The notes under the pieces are model-generated. The model did not search any database. It worked only from the letters and a program-made list of their open reading frames with translations, and had not been told where the DNA came from. A stretch of 64,000 nucleotides of DNA from Vitellaria paradoxa (lineage: Eukaryota > Streptophyta > Magnoliopsida > Ericales > Sapotaceae), in assembly GCA_019916065.1 (NCBI GenBank), contig CM034240.1:34113149-34177148 (forward strand). The letters are read 5' to 3'. Shown here piece by piece: positions 36,359 through 48,070 of this stretch. Position 1 is the first letter of the stretch; each line of letters opens with the position of its first letter. Made by a program: the position numbers and the translations under genes.

Positions 36359-36376
36359 TGGTGCCGTTGCCGGGGA
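36359..36376 (+). other. primer-binding site, tRNA-Asp (one transition)
   Basis: TGGTGCCGTTGCCGGGGA differs from the tRNA-Asp complement by one C-to-T change at a CpG. Confidence 0.85.
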
Positions 36377-36522
36377 ATCAATCTTAGTTTTTAGGTTGTT
36401 AGAATTTAAAAAAAAAAATCTCCAAAAAATTTCCTAAGTCTCATAATCTTGCTCAGTGGTCCAGACACCTAGGTCTTTGGTTTGGACCATAGTTCATTCA
36501 TTCAGTTTATCTTTCCTAGCTT

Positions 36523-38367
36523 ATGAACTTTTGGACTCGTGGTGAAGGCGGTTGATTAGAACGTTCTGAGTTTCTAAATCCTCTTTTTGAAGCTAAAAAC
36601 TCTTTAGGAGAATCTCTAAATCTTAGAACCCCTAATCCAATCTCAGAAATGGCTGAAGAACAAGCTGTTGCAGCAAGACAGTCCATGAGGGATATCCTAC
36701 AGCAAAATAGGCATACTCCTAAATCCTGTATAGTTTGGCCTGAAAACCGAGCTTTCCACTTCAAACCAGGAATGATACAATTGTTACCTACTTTCCATGG
36801 TATGGACTCTGAAAATCCATATGATCATTTAACACGTTTTAAGAACATTTGTGTCATTATTAAAGATCAGGGATGCCCAATAGAACTAGTGTTTCTTAAG
36901 CTTTTTCTGTTCTCTCTCCAAGATAAGGCTGCTAGATGGTTTGAATTCTTACCATCTAATTCCATTCGCACTTGGGATGAAATGCAAGCAAAGTTTTTAA
37001 AGAAATTCTTCCCACCTAATAGAACTGATGCAATATAACATCAAATTCTAAACTTTGCTCCACAACATGGTGAGACATTCTATCAAAGTTGGGAGAGATT
37101 CAAAACTCTCTTACATTCCTGTCCTCACCATGGATTTGAGGTTTGGCGTCTAGCTAGTATTTTCTATGGATAGCTGACGCCACAATTAAAACAATTTGTG
37201 GAGATAATGTGCAATGGGCAATTTTACGATAAAACTCTTGAGGAAGCTTTCGAGTATTTCGAATTTCTCGCTGAGAATGCACAAACATGGGATATCACGG
37301 GATCTCATAACACTCAGGCTGTTAGTGGTTCTTCAATTAGGGGTATGCACCAGTTAAGTGAAACTGATGACCTTAAGGCAAAATTAGCAACCCTCTCTAG
37401 AGAAATAGAAACTTTGAAGATCAAAAAAACTCTACAACTTATAAAAGAACCAGTGGCAGATGTCTATTGCATACTTTGTGATAGCCAATCCCATGGGGCA
37501 AACAATTGCCCTAACCTCTCTATCTGTAGAGAGGTTGTGCAGGGTCAGCCATTTAGTGAACTTCCTATCCATGCGGTAAACCAATACCGGCCTCCATATC
37601 GTGGACAAAATTTAGGAGGAACTCCGTTTTCTGAAACATATAATCCGGCTATAAGGAACCATTTGAATTTTAGTTGGAGAAATTATGGAGTTCAAATGCC
37701 ATAACCTTATCATGCTCCATCTCATCCAATTCCTTAAGTTCCAGTCGCTTGTTTAGGATTGCCTCAGAGTGCAAGACCATCACATACTCCATATGTTCCT
37801 CCAAATAAAAGATCCACAGAAGAAACACTTCAACAATTCATAAACACCTAGTCCACACTATGGACTCAAAATAATCAAACTTTGGACAAGATTATGGGAC
37901 AATTGACACTTCTGACTCAAACTTTGAATACACAACCTAAAGGTCAATTTCCTGCTCAACCACGTCCAAACCTAACTACCCAAGTAAAACATGTTGAAGG
38001 GTCTTCTAGTATGCCTGGCAATATTGAACAGGTGCAAAACATCACAACGCTTAGGAGTGGTAAAGCGATAGATAAAACCATTCACCCTAAGATAGTTGAG
38101 GCTAGGGAAGAGTTGGAACCTAAGCAAATGTTGGAAGATAATAAAAAGGCTGGAAAACAACTTATAGTCATGGAAGAGGTAGAATCTGAAAAAGAGGATG
38201 GTAAGGTAGACAAATGGGAGAAAGGAAAAGAAAAGGAGGATGAACCTATGATAGTGCCTAGAGAATATGTTCCCAAGGCACCATTTCCCCAAAGATTTTT
38301 GAAAGCTAGGAAAGAAACCCAAGCGGCTGAATTGCTAGAGGTATTCAAACAAGTGAAAATTAACATA
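36523..38367 (+). pseudogene. gag of element 1
   Basis: One frame runs from the ATG at 36523 to the insertion of element 2, interrupted by several stops (near 36550, 37036, 37171, 37702 and 37850). The capsid core at about 36760-37200 shows 'QLLPTFHGMDSENPYDHL', 'FLFSLQDKAARWF' and 'WERFKTLL'. A CCHC zinc knuckle lies near 37468 (CILCDSQSHGANNC, C-x2-C-x4-H-x4-C). The linker at 38000-38330 is Lys/Glu-rich and ends 'YVPKAPFPQRFLKARKE', the usual lead into protease. Some stops look like CAG or CAA changed to TAG or TAA. Confidence 0.85.
38363..38367. repeat. target-site duplication ACATA (left of element 2)
   Basis: Abuts element 2 and is repeated at 47517-47521. Element 1 coding sequence resumes in register after the second copy. 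Confidence 0.88.
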
Positions 38368-38890
38368 TGACCGCTATTAAAAAGTGCGTCTAAATTAACT
38401 CCCAAGTGCAAGGGTGTGCGGTGTAGTTTTAACTCGGTGAGTCCGAGGTCGAATTCACAGGGAGCCTACGTGATTTAGTTTCTAGGTTATAATGGAAATC
38501 CTAAATTTGAATGTGAACTAAGTTTGAAGATTAATTAAAACTAATTCCTAGGGTTTTGCAAATTTAAAATTCAAATTAAAACAACTTAACAACCTATTAA
38601 CAAAATTTCAGCAATTTAACTTTTGATTTTTATTTCAAGGAATTAAATATTAGCTAAAAGGATTTTTCCTAATTTAAATGCGCTTCAAAATAATCTAATC
38701 TAAAAACTGCAATGTAAACACTTCAATTAAATCAACCGAAGGCAATTCGATTAATAAGAAATAAATTTAAGAAATCCTTGATCCAACTATCAATTCAGGG
38801 TAACTTACGTTTTCACTATAGGATGTGTTGTAATACTTGCGTTAAAACCTAAATTAGGATTTGTTTGAAAATTATGGAGAAAGTTTTAAT

Positions 38891-39208
38891 CAGAAATTTT
38901 TACCAATAATTATAGAGAATATGGTCAAAAACTTTTGTTTTCGAAGGGTTTTCAAACAATCCTATTCGAATTCGGATTCAAATCCAATTCTTCTAGTTTA
39001 TCTAAAATTATTAAGAAAATTTTAATCGAAAACCTTTACTAGTGATTACAGAGAATATAGTCAAAGGTTTTCGTTTTCGAAAGTTTTTGAAACAAACCAA
39101 TTCAAATTAGGATTCAAAATCTGAATTTTCAGTTCTACAAAATTATTAAGAAAATTTTAATTGAAAACCCTTACCAGTAATTACAGAGAATATGGTCAAA
39201 GATTTTCG
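38891..39208 (-). repeat. three loop-conserved hairpins (element 2, 3' LTR)
   Basis: Hairpins at 38891-38937, 39027-39073 (perfect CGAAAACCTTT stem) and 39162-39208, each 47 nt. Confidence 0.7.
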
Positions 39209-39251
39209 TTTTTGAAAGTTTTTGAAAGAACTGAATTGGGTTTTAAAAAGT

Positions 39252-39360
39252 GTAGATCCCTATGCATGTGTTTTGCAAACCATGCGAAGGGTCTACGCAA
39301 ACGTTCAAAAGTTGTAGACCCCTACGTGTGAGTTTTCACAAACTATGCGAAGGGTCTACG
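39252..39360 (-). repeat. two R/U5 stem-loops (element 2, 3' LTR)
   Basis: The second unit has perfect arms GTAGACCC (about 39314-39321) and GGGTCTAC (39352-39359). In the 5' LTR about one unit has been lost near 46535. Confidence 0.55.
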
Positions 39361-39749
39361 TACATCCCATAGATCAGAGTAAATTACCCTTCCTTGATTC
39401 GTTGAATCAAGAACTAGGGTTTCTACGCTAGCATGCTTGTAAACGAAATAAAAACATTCATCAAAGACATATTTAATAGATCTAAAGAATAAGATAAAGA
39501 AACAATATTATTAAAATGAATACCGAAAGTAAACGTACTCTGAAATCAACGCTGAAACGAAGTATTGAACGACTACGGCTGTAATGAAAACTACGAAGGT
39601 TTCGTAAATCTGTAAAAGCATTACACGAACAATAAAAATCTCTCAAAACTATCTAAAATTCTAAAAAAGAATGAAAAACTAAACTACAGCTGTCCTAAAG
39701 TATGTAAAACTGAACTATCGCTCCCCTAGGGTCGGCTATGTAGCAAGGG

Positions 39750-39850
39750 TTATAAAGAAGTTACAAGGAAAACCCTAAAAGACGGAATTAAGCCGCGCAC
39801 GCATAACACACTGTGGTCCAGACCGTTTGGCAGGGGGTCCGAACCACAGA
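39750..39850 (-). promoter_or_regulatory. element 2 3' LTR promoter region
   Basis: CTGTGGTCC (39811-39819) and its inverse in 'ggtccgaaccacag' (about 39836-39849) flank a short spacer. A minus-strand TATA-like TTTATAACC lies at about 39750-39758. Confidence 0.55.
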
Positions 39851-40298
39851 AACTTTGCTCTTCAAGTTCTGCTTCTCGTTTGCTGCTTCTGATAGCTTTC
39901 TGTCCTCAACTTCCAATGCAATTTTGACCTCAAAGAAAATGGATTCAGGCTTCGACTAAAACACAAAAGTTGTAGCCCTTTGAATCTTTGTTCCAACCCA
40001 AAAAGAATCAGGTCAATCTGAGTTGTGAGTGAAAATATATGGTCAAAACACTGACAAGGTGTCAAGCTGGAACTTCAGCTGCACACCACTTCAACCATCT
40101 TGAACTTCGAACCATTTTTCTCTCCTCGGTAGCCACTTTCATCGTTGCTAATCTCACTTATTTTGCCCTTTTCCCTGTAATTAAGAAAATAATTACTATA
40201 AGTAATAAAATAATGATAAAACTTCAAAATAAACTACTTAAATGCTTCGATGAGTATCAAAATGTGGAGTTTGTAATTACACTTTTCAAGTGTAATCA

Positions 40299-42628
40299 CA
40301 CCCCCCAACTTGAGCGTTGCTAGTCCCTAGCAATGCTATTTATTAAAATGAAATGCAACTACCATCCTATTTCTCTTTTCGTTGGAAACACAGCTACACT
40401 TAGCTACGTGTAGCAAGCCTTTTAAACACCTAGGTTCCCCCTAGTGGACGAGTAAGGTCTCGTGAGGGTTTGCAGCGATGCTACCCACAAACATCTATGG
40501 CATGGTCTCAATGTGTCAAAAAGTGATCAAGATAAAAAATGAATCAAGCTTAAGCCCAACAAGTCACAAAACCCAAATATCATGTGTAATTCCCAAGTGC
40601 TAAGCATTAATGTATGGACTATCAAAGTAGAAAGAGCATGTGTGCAAAATTGTTTCATTCATTCAACAAGGTTGCAAGAGCATAAATGGAGCTAGGTTTG
40701 GACTTCAAATGCTCACAAGGTACCACTCATAAAAAAAGGAATTCACTCATCAAGGGTTCACACATACCTATTAGCATATAATGCTATCCTAGTTGCACAT
40801 AACCCCACAAATAAGTGAGTGAACTGAAATGAAATTCAAAGTGGACAGCTCATAACCATGTTCTAATGCATGTGTAAGAAATCACACCACACAACCTACA
40901 TAAGACCACTACATGCACAATACAGGAGTTGCTTGCTTAGAATCCACTAGGTCTTTGTTTTGGTTGTAACTTGGCCAAGGGTAATGGTTAACAATGGAGG
41001 ATATGGAAATCAAAGCACATATCTTGGGATAAAAATGCTCAAGTGCGCATAAGTCCTGAACTACCCATTTCCTTTCCAAACCCAACAAGGATCCCAACAA
41101 GAAGCTTATTCACAAACTTACGAACTACTCATGGGACATTCTCAATAATTATAATACAATGCACAAGTCCCGAACTACCCAAGCAAAAGGAAATGAAAAA
41201 CCTTCTTTTTTTTTTCTCTTTTTTTTCTCTATTTTTTTTTTCTTTTTCTCTTTTTTTTCTTTTTTTCTTTTTCTCTTTTCTTTTCTTTTCTTTTCTTTTT
41301 TTTCTTTTTTTTGAAATAATGAAAATACATCAGCTAGATTCTCCACCCAATATTTCCTCTTAATATGCTCTTAAAAATTTCCATTCCCAACCCCCATTCA
41401 CTTCATTGACATTAAGGCACTTTCACAACCCAAGACATGTGAGGGTAAGGCTAAAAGTGTGTGAATAAGGCTAAGGGATAATATATGAGGTGAGAACCAA
41501 GAAAAATATATATATAAATATGTCACACACTTTATCTAAAAGGCTTAAGTTGGTTCCTAGGATAATTCATAACCAATAAAAGATAAAGAGGCCCAACAAT
41601 AGCAAAGATGGCCTAGCATCATGTTCAAAGCTTGCAACAAATCATAATATGCCACGTGAAACTAAAAGCAAGTGTGTATGATGCAATTGGTGCATTGGAA
41701 ACCAAAGTGAAGAATAAAAGAGCTGTGATTATGTGCAACCTCTTAAGAAAAGAATAATAGGCTCAAAAGCTCACCATTAAGGAGTAGAAGTCTCCACCTA
41801 GTCCAAGAATGCTCAATTAACCAATGTTAAACAAAATCAACTCCTAAGCACATAAACTCTTCTATATGATAGTCAAAGATGCACAAGGTCATTACACAAT
41901 CAACTTGAACTAAGTTTCCTATTAAAGCTTGAACAAAACTCATTCATCACTCTCTCACTTAATTCCACAGTCAACCAAACCAAAAAGGGCTGACATGTAG
42001 GTACTAATGTGCTAAATTCATGTATTTATGCTTAGAGATGCTCAAAAATTTTAAAATTTTGCAATTTTGGCACAAAAGTTCATCATGCGAACCCTACCCC
42101 CCAACTTAAAATTCACATTGTCCTCAATGTGAGAATCATGATGCATATGTGGGTCCGTAGTGTGCAATAGTGAGCATGATGATGAGCATGATGATGAGCA
42201 TGAAACAATAACCACAAAGGGCATAAATAATAAAAAAGCACATAGTAAACCAAGCATGCACCCATTATTCAAGCCACTTAAGGCATCACCCAATACATCC
42301 CCCCAACTTAGATTCTACAGCACTCCCAACAACGACCAATATATATATGAAGTACCAATTGAAAGTGTAAAACTAAATAAAAGGAAGAGGAAGGATATTA
42401 CCTCAAGGCTTCCTTATTTGAAGAAAATAAAAGAGCTCAAGCAATTTATTCCTTTGAATCAAACTGTACTAAAAGAAAAATAAAACTTTGATGAGATAAA
42501 ATGTTAGAATAAACAAATAAAAGAAAACTAAAAGAAAATTAAAATTTAATCTAGGCAGAAAGAAAACAAAAATAAATAAATAAGTAAAATCTAATCTACT
42601 AATATACAAGGGTTAATGCAAAAATATA
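40299..42628 (-). other. 3' non-coding region of element 2
   Basis: Inverse relative of 5821-8090. It contains a polypurine tract next to the 3' LTR (CCCCCCAACTTGAG on the plus strand, 40302-40315), a T/C-only tract at about 41207-41311, and the stem-loop plus internal polypurine tract at 42093-42131. The ORFs across the T/C tract (41043-41363, 41149-41346) are low-complexity artefacts. Confidence 0.75.
42093..42131 (-). repeat. CACATTG stem-loop and internal polypurine tract (element 2)
   Basis: CACATTG-TCCT-CAATGTG at 42114-42131, with CCTACCCCCCAACTT to its left. This is the inverse of the motif at 6313-6352. Confidence 0.65.
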
Positions 42629-43089
42629 CTATCCAACTCCTGATCTTTCCCAAGCCTTACCAAATAGCTTTAGGAATAAAATATTCTCCTCGAGTCTAGG
42701 AGGTGCCAAGAATGAGTATGCTCTTAGTGTGGAGAATGTTGGAGAATGTATGACCTTGTAGTGATCTTTGAACCACAAATATGGCCCAAGATTATTTGCA
42801 TATGTGAACATGGAATGTGGTCGAGTCTAGGAAGTGCCAAGAATGAGTATGCTCTTAGTGTGGAGAATGTTGTAGAATGTATGACCTTGTAGTGATCTTT
42901 GAACCACAAATATGGCCCAAGATTATTTGCATATGTGAACATGGAATGTGGTTGAGTGTTTTCTAGTATCCCCTCGACACCTAAAAAATCAATGCAAACT
43001 ACCTCTTGGTTTGATATCATGGAATTCAAATTCTCCTCACTAAAGTGAATAGCTTTCTCTAAAGGATCCTTGACAAATTCACGATCCAC
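42629..43089 (-). pseudogene. end of the extra 3' ORF of element 2, with internal duplication
   Basis: The minus-strand frame from 43089 begins with a protease-RT linker ('DREFVKDPLEKA') and passes near 43020 into 'EVVCIDFLGVEGILEN' and 'HSMFTYANNLG', which match the 3' ORF of the three-LTR element (compare 5580-5700). A 131-bp tandem duplication (42691-42821, 42822-42952) shifts the frame, since 131 is not a multiple of three. The end 'FGKAWERSGVG' is reached in another frame at 42629. The join marks the internal deletion that removed RT to integrase. Confidence 0.75.
42691..42952. repeat. 131-bp tandem duplication
   Basis: Two adjacent copies, both starting CGAGTCTAGGA, with two or three differences by eye. 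Confidence 0.85.
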
Positions 43090-43146
43090 GTAATCCTGGA
43101 CTATAGATTCTACTAAATCTACTTATATATCAGGCACCTCTTTTGG

Positions 43147-43731
43147 TTATTTGGTAACATGAAAGATATTCGTTTCAAACTCAATGTTACCAAAAGTTAT
43201 TTTCATGGATCCATTCCTACAATTAATCAAAGCATTCAAAGTTGCTAAGAATGGTCGTCCTAGAATTACTGGTGTTTGATCAGGTGCAAATAAACTGGTA
43301 AGTGGTTGAGTATCTAGGATTATGAAATCCACTGGAAAATAAAAATTTTCCACTTGTACCAGTACATCTTCAATTATACCTCGTGGGACTTTAATTGATA
43401 TATCTGCAAGTTACAAAGTCACACAGGTAGGCTTTAACTCACCTAAGCCCAATTGCTCATACACTGAGTAAGGGAGCAAATTCACACTCGCTCCTAAGTC
43501 AAGTAGTGCTCTACTAATATAATACTTCCCTATATAACAAGATATCGTAGGACATCCTGGGTCTTTATATTTAGGGGGAGTACGACATTGTACTATGGCA
43601 CTTGCTTGCTCAGTGAGGAATGCTTTTTCTTTGACGTTTAAGCCCCTTTTTACAGTGCATAATTCCTTGAGGAATTTGGCATAAGAAGGGAATTGCCTAA
43701 TTGCATCAAGGAAAGGTATATTAATTTTCAA
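43147..43731 (-). pseudogene. aspartic protease of element 2
   Basis: The frame reads 'CTVKRGLNVKEKAFLTEQAS', then 'CPTISCYIGKYYISRALLDLGASVNLLPYSVYEQLGLG', where DLGAS is the catalytic aspartate motif. 'VILGRPFLATLNALINC' closes the domain. A stop near 43410 splits the ORF into 43411-43731 and 43147-43353. The protease would process Gag-Pol. It follows gag in the same frame after a TAA-type stop at 43732. Confidence 0.85.
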
Positions 43732-45592
43732 TTATTTGAACACCTCTAGCAATTCAGTTGCTTGGGCTTCTTTCCTAGCTTTCAAAAATCTCTGAGGGAA
43801 GGGTGCTTTGGGAACATATTCCCCAGGTATTATCATGGGTTCGTCTTCATTTCCCTCTTCCTTTTCCTCCTCCTTTTTCGTTTTCTCTTGTTCTTCTTTT
43901 GTGGACTCCTCAACTATGATTGGTTCTTTCCCCGCCTTCTCACTATCATCCACCACACATTTAGGTTTCAATTCTTCACTCGTTACATCCTTCCTAGGAG
44001 GAATAGTTTTATCTACAATTTTCCCCCTCCTAAGTGTGGTGATGTTTTGGATTTGTTCTACATTTCCTTGAGTACTAGAAGATCCTTCAACCTGTTTAGC
44101 TTGGACTACTGGATTTGGACGAGTTGAGCCGGAAATTGACCCTTTGGTTGTGTGACTAGTGTTTGCATCAAAAAAATCAATTGGCTCTTGATTTCATCCG
44201 TATTTCTCAATTGGCCTTTGATTTCATCCATATTTCTATCATTTTGAGTCCAACGTGTATTTTGACTGTTCATGAATTGTTGAAGTATCTCTTCTGTGGA
44301 TCTTTTGTTTGGAGGAATATAGGGAGCATGGGATTGTGGTACAAAAGAAGGTTGGAATGATTGGCTTTGGTTATCATTTTCCCACCTAAAACTAGGAGGG
44401 CTTTCCATCCCTGAGGGTAAGCATCAATATGTTGATTTCCCCCTTAATACTTAACATACCCACCTTGTGGGTAGGAAGTGTTACCCTGCCCTCTATTTAG
44501 GAATAGTCGGTTCTGTGTGTTATTAACATACGCATTATCATAAGCTAATTCCTTAAGTAAAGGAAGCTCTGGACATGAATTAGGATCATGTCCTACTTGG
44601 TCGCATGCCCAACACACCACTTGTGCTTCCACCAACTTCTCTTTGTTCTTAAGTTTAAGGAAATCTAATTTATGTTGTAATGCAAATATCCTAGCACTTA
44701 AATCATCCCTCTCACTTAACATCAACTGACCGCTGGATACGGGATTCCTATGCTCTAAAGACGAATGTGGTCCTATTTCCCAATCATTAGAGTCCTCGGC
44801 CACCATATCAAAGAATTCCATGGCATCTTCCACAGTCTTATCAAACAGAGTACCATTGCACACGGTAGAAACTAATTGCTTAAGACTGGGAGTTAGGGAT
44901 TTATGAAAGATGCTCACTAACCTCCATGACTCATAATCATGGTAAAGACAAGCCATCAAGAGGTCCTTAAACCTTTCCCAGGATCGACAAAAATTCTCAT
45001 TAGGTTTGCAAGAGAAAGTGGTAATCTGTCACCTATAATACTGAGTTTTCTGAGTTGGGAAATATTTCTTCAGAAACTCAGTTTGCATTTCACGCCACGA
45101 TCCAATAGAACATGGGCGAAGGGAATTAAGCCAAAACTTGGCCTTGTCTTTTAAGGAAAATGGGAAGAGTTGAAGACGCACTACGTCCTCATTGATATTA
45201 TGGTCTATACATGTGTTGCTCACTTCCTCAAACTCCCTGAGATGGTTGTAGGGATTTTCAGAATCTAAACCATGGAAAGTAGGAAGAAGTTGGATGATTC
45301 CTGGCCTAAGGTTGAAGTTCCCCCTATTTAAGGGCAAGACTATGTATGATGGGGTGGTTTTTCTAATAGGATTAAGATGATCTTTCATAGGAACAAAACC
45401 TGGAATTTCATGTGGATCGTTATCCCCATGCTCACTACCTTCCCCATTACCTTTTAACTCAGCCATTGAGTGAAAGGAAGATGTAGTAGGTGAAATAGTG
45501 GAAAGTGAGGTTGGTGTAAAAGATTCGGGAAAGTATGAAGGATTTCCTAATTCAGATTCAGTTACAACTATTCTACCCGATCTTAATAGCAT
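43732..45592 (-). pseudogene. gag of element 2
   Basis: The first part (45592-45029) holds the capsid core ('RPGIIQLLPTFHGLDSENPY', 'LFPFSLKDKAKFW'). It continues after a TGA into 44959-44444, with the CCHC knuckle CWACDQVGHDPNSC (about 44600). Two frameshifts follow (near 44430 and 44000) before the Lys/Glu-rich linker 43971-43732. About 600 codons overall, normal for Athila gag. It closely matches the gag of element 3 and differs strongly from the gag-like ORF at 3931. Confidence 0.85.
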
Positions 45593-45642
45593 GCAAATAA
45601 CAAGTCACTAACAAAAAAAAAAAAAAAATTAAGCCAAAAACT

Positions 45643-47516
45643 TGACCGCTATTAGAAAATCCGTCTAAATTAACCCCTAAGTGCAATGGTGTGCGGTGTA
45701 GTTTTAACTCGGTGAGTCCGATGTCAAATTCACAGGGAGCCTACGTTATTTAGTTTCTAGGTTATAACGAAAATCCTAAATTTGAATGTGAACTAAGTTT
45801 GAAGATTAATTAAAACTAATTCCTAGGGTTTTGCAAATTTAAAATTCAAATTAAAACAACTTAACAACCTATTAACAAAATTTCAGCAATTTAACTTTTG
45901 ATTTTTATTTCAAGGAATTAAATATTAGCTAAAAGGATTTTTCCTAATTTAAATGCGCTTCAAAATAATCTAATCTAAAAACTGCAATGTAAACACTTCA
46001 ATTAAATCAACCGAAGGCAATTCGATTAATAAGAAATAAATTTAAGAAATCCTTGATCCAACTATCAATTCTGGGTAACTTACGTTTTCACTATAGGATG
46101 TGTTGTAATACTTGCGTTAAAACCTAAATTAGGATTTGTTTGAAAATTATGGAGAAAGTTTTAATCAGAAATTTTTACCAATAATTATAGAGAATATGGT
46201 CAAAAACTTTTGTTTTCGAAGGGTTTTCAAACAATCCTATTCGAATTCGGATTCAAATCCAATTCTTCTAGTTTATCTAAAATTATTAAGAAAATTTTAA
46301 TCGAAAACCTTTACTAGTGATTACAGAGAATATAGTCAAAGGTTTTCGTTTTCGAAAGTTTTTGAAACAAACCAATTCAAATTAGGATTCAAAATCTAAA
46401 TTTTCAGTTCTACAAAATTATTAAGAAAATTTTAATTGAAAACCCTTACCAGTGATTACAGAGAATATAGTCAAAGATTTTCGTTTTAGAAAGTTTTTGA
46501 AAGAACTGAATTAGGTTTTAAAAAGTGTAGATCCCTATGAAAGAACTGAGTTTTCGCAAACTATGCGAAGGGTCTACGTACATCCCATAGATCAGAGTAA
46601 ACTACCCTACCTTGATTCATTGAATCAAGAACTAGGGTTTCTACGCTAGCATGCTTGTAAACGAAACGGAAACATTCATCGAAGACATATTTAACAGATC
46701 TAAAGAATAAAATGAAGAAACAATATTATTAAAATGAAGAACGAAAGTAAACGTACTTTGAAATCAACGTTGAAACGAAGTATTGAACGACTACGGCTGT
46801 AATGAAAACTACAAAGGATTCATAAATCCGTAAAAGCATTACACGAACAATAAAAATCTCTCAAAACTATCTAAAATTCTAAAAAAGAATGAAAAACTAG
46901 ACTAGAGCTGTCCTAAAGTATGTAAAGCTGAACTATCGCTCCCCTAGGGTCGGCCATGTAGCATGGGTTATAAAGAAGTTACAATGAAAATCCTAAAAGA
47001 TGGAATTAAGCCGTGCACGCATAACACACTGTGGTCTAAACCGTTTGGCAGGGGGTCCGGACCACAGAAACTTTGCTCTTTAAGTTCTACTTCTCATTTG
47101 CTGCTTCTGATAGCTTTCTGTCCTCAACTTCCAATGCGATTTTGACCTTGAAGATGATGGATTCAGGCTTCGGCTAAAACACAAAAGTTGTAGCCCTCTG
47201 AGTCTTCTTTCCCACCCAAAAAGAATCAGGTCAATCTGAGTTGTGAGTGAAAATATATGGTCAAAATACTGACAAGGTGTCAAGTTGGAACTTTAGCTGC
47301 ACACCACTTCAACCATCTTGAACTTCAGACCATTTTTCTCTCCTCGGCAGCCACTTTTATCACTGCTAATCTCACTTATTTTGCCCTTTTCCCTGCAATT
47401 AAGAAAATAATTACTATAAGTAATAAAATAATGATAAAACTTCAAAATAAACTACTTAAATGCTTCGATGAGTATCAAAATGTGGAGTTTGTAATTACAC
47501 TTTTCAAGTGTAATCG
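45643..47516 (-). mobile_element. 5' LTR of element 2
   Basis: 1874 bp. Pairs with 38368-40298. It lacks about 57 bp in the R/U5 stem-loop block. Hairpins lie at 46166-46212, 46302-46348 and 46437-46483. The GTCC inverted repeat is at 47029-47067. Instead of a full primer site, the adjoining interior has only TTTTTGGC followed by a poly-T run (minus strand). Confidence 0.88.
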
Positions 47517-47521
47517 ACATA
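47517..47521. repeat. target-site duplication ACATA (right of element 2)
   Basis: Second copy of 38363-38367. Element 1 coding sequence follows from 47522. Confidence 0.88.
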
Positions 47522-48070
47522 CCTCTCTTGGATGCAATTAGGTAAATTCCTGTTTATGAAAAATTCTTAAAGGAGTTGTGCACTGTAAAAAAGGGACTAA
47601 ATGTCAAGGAAAAAGCATTCCTAACTAAACAAGCAAGTGCTATCCTTCAATGTCGTACACCCCCGAAATATAAGGTCCCTAGATGTCCTACTATTTCTTG
47701 TTACATAGGGGAGTTCTTTATTAGCCGAGGACTTCTTAATTTGGGGGCTAGTGTGAATCTACTTCCCTATTCAGTGTACGAACAACTGGGCTTAGGAGAG
47801 ATAAAACCTACCTGTGTGACTTTGTAGCTTGCTCATAGATCAATTGAAGTCTCACAAGGTATAGTTGAAGATGTATTGGTGCAAGTGGAAAATTTCTATT
47901 TTCCAGTAGATTTTATAATCCTTGATACACAGCCACTCACCAGTTTATCAGCACCAGATCAGACACCTGTAATTCTTGGACGTCCATTCTTAGCAACCTC
48001 AAAAGCTTTGATTAATTGTAGGAATTGATCGATGAAAATGTCTTTTAGTAACATAAAAATTGAGACCAAT
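47522..48070 (+). pseudogene. aspartic protease of element 1
   Basis: Continues gag of element 1 after removal of element 2 in thought. It reads 'CTVKKGLNVKEKAFLTKQAS' and 'NLGASVNLLPYSVYEQLGLG', with the catalytic Asp changed to Asn (NLGAS, about 47738), and 'VILGRPFLATSKALINC'. Stops near 47540, 47827 and 48027. The loss of the catalytic Asp would inactivate the enzyme even without the stops, although element 3 has the same NLGAS, so the variant may be older. Confidence 0.85.

Larger units (their letters stand above)
38368..40298 (-). mobile_element. 3' LTR of element 2
   Basis: 1931 bp, minus orientation: TGACCGCT at the left, TGTAATCA at the right. Confidence 0.9.
38368..47516 (-). mobile_element. 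Athila-like element 2, non-autonomous, inside element 1
   Basis: 3' LTR 38368-40298, interior 40299-45642, 5' LTR 45643-47516, target duplication ACATA. It keeps gag and protease. RT, RNase H and integrase are absent, and the protease linker runs directly into the end of the extra 3' ORF. LTRs and 3' non-coding region are of the same family as the three-LTR element at 1924-16152. The last base at 47516 is G where CA is expected, a point mutation. Confidence 0.9.

Noticed and set aside
41043..41363. Two opposed ORFs of poly-Phe/Ser and poly-Lys/Glu
   Set aside because: Low-complexity translation of a T/C tract.
43762..44127. Phe- and Leu-rich ORFs antisense to gag of element 2 (also 37972-38411)
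   Set aside because: Antisense shadows of the Lys/Glu-rich gag linker.
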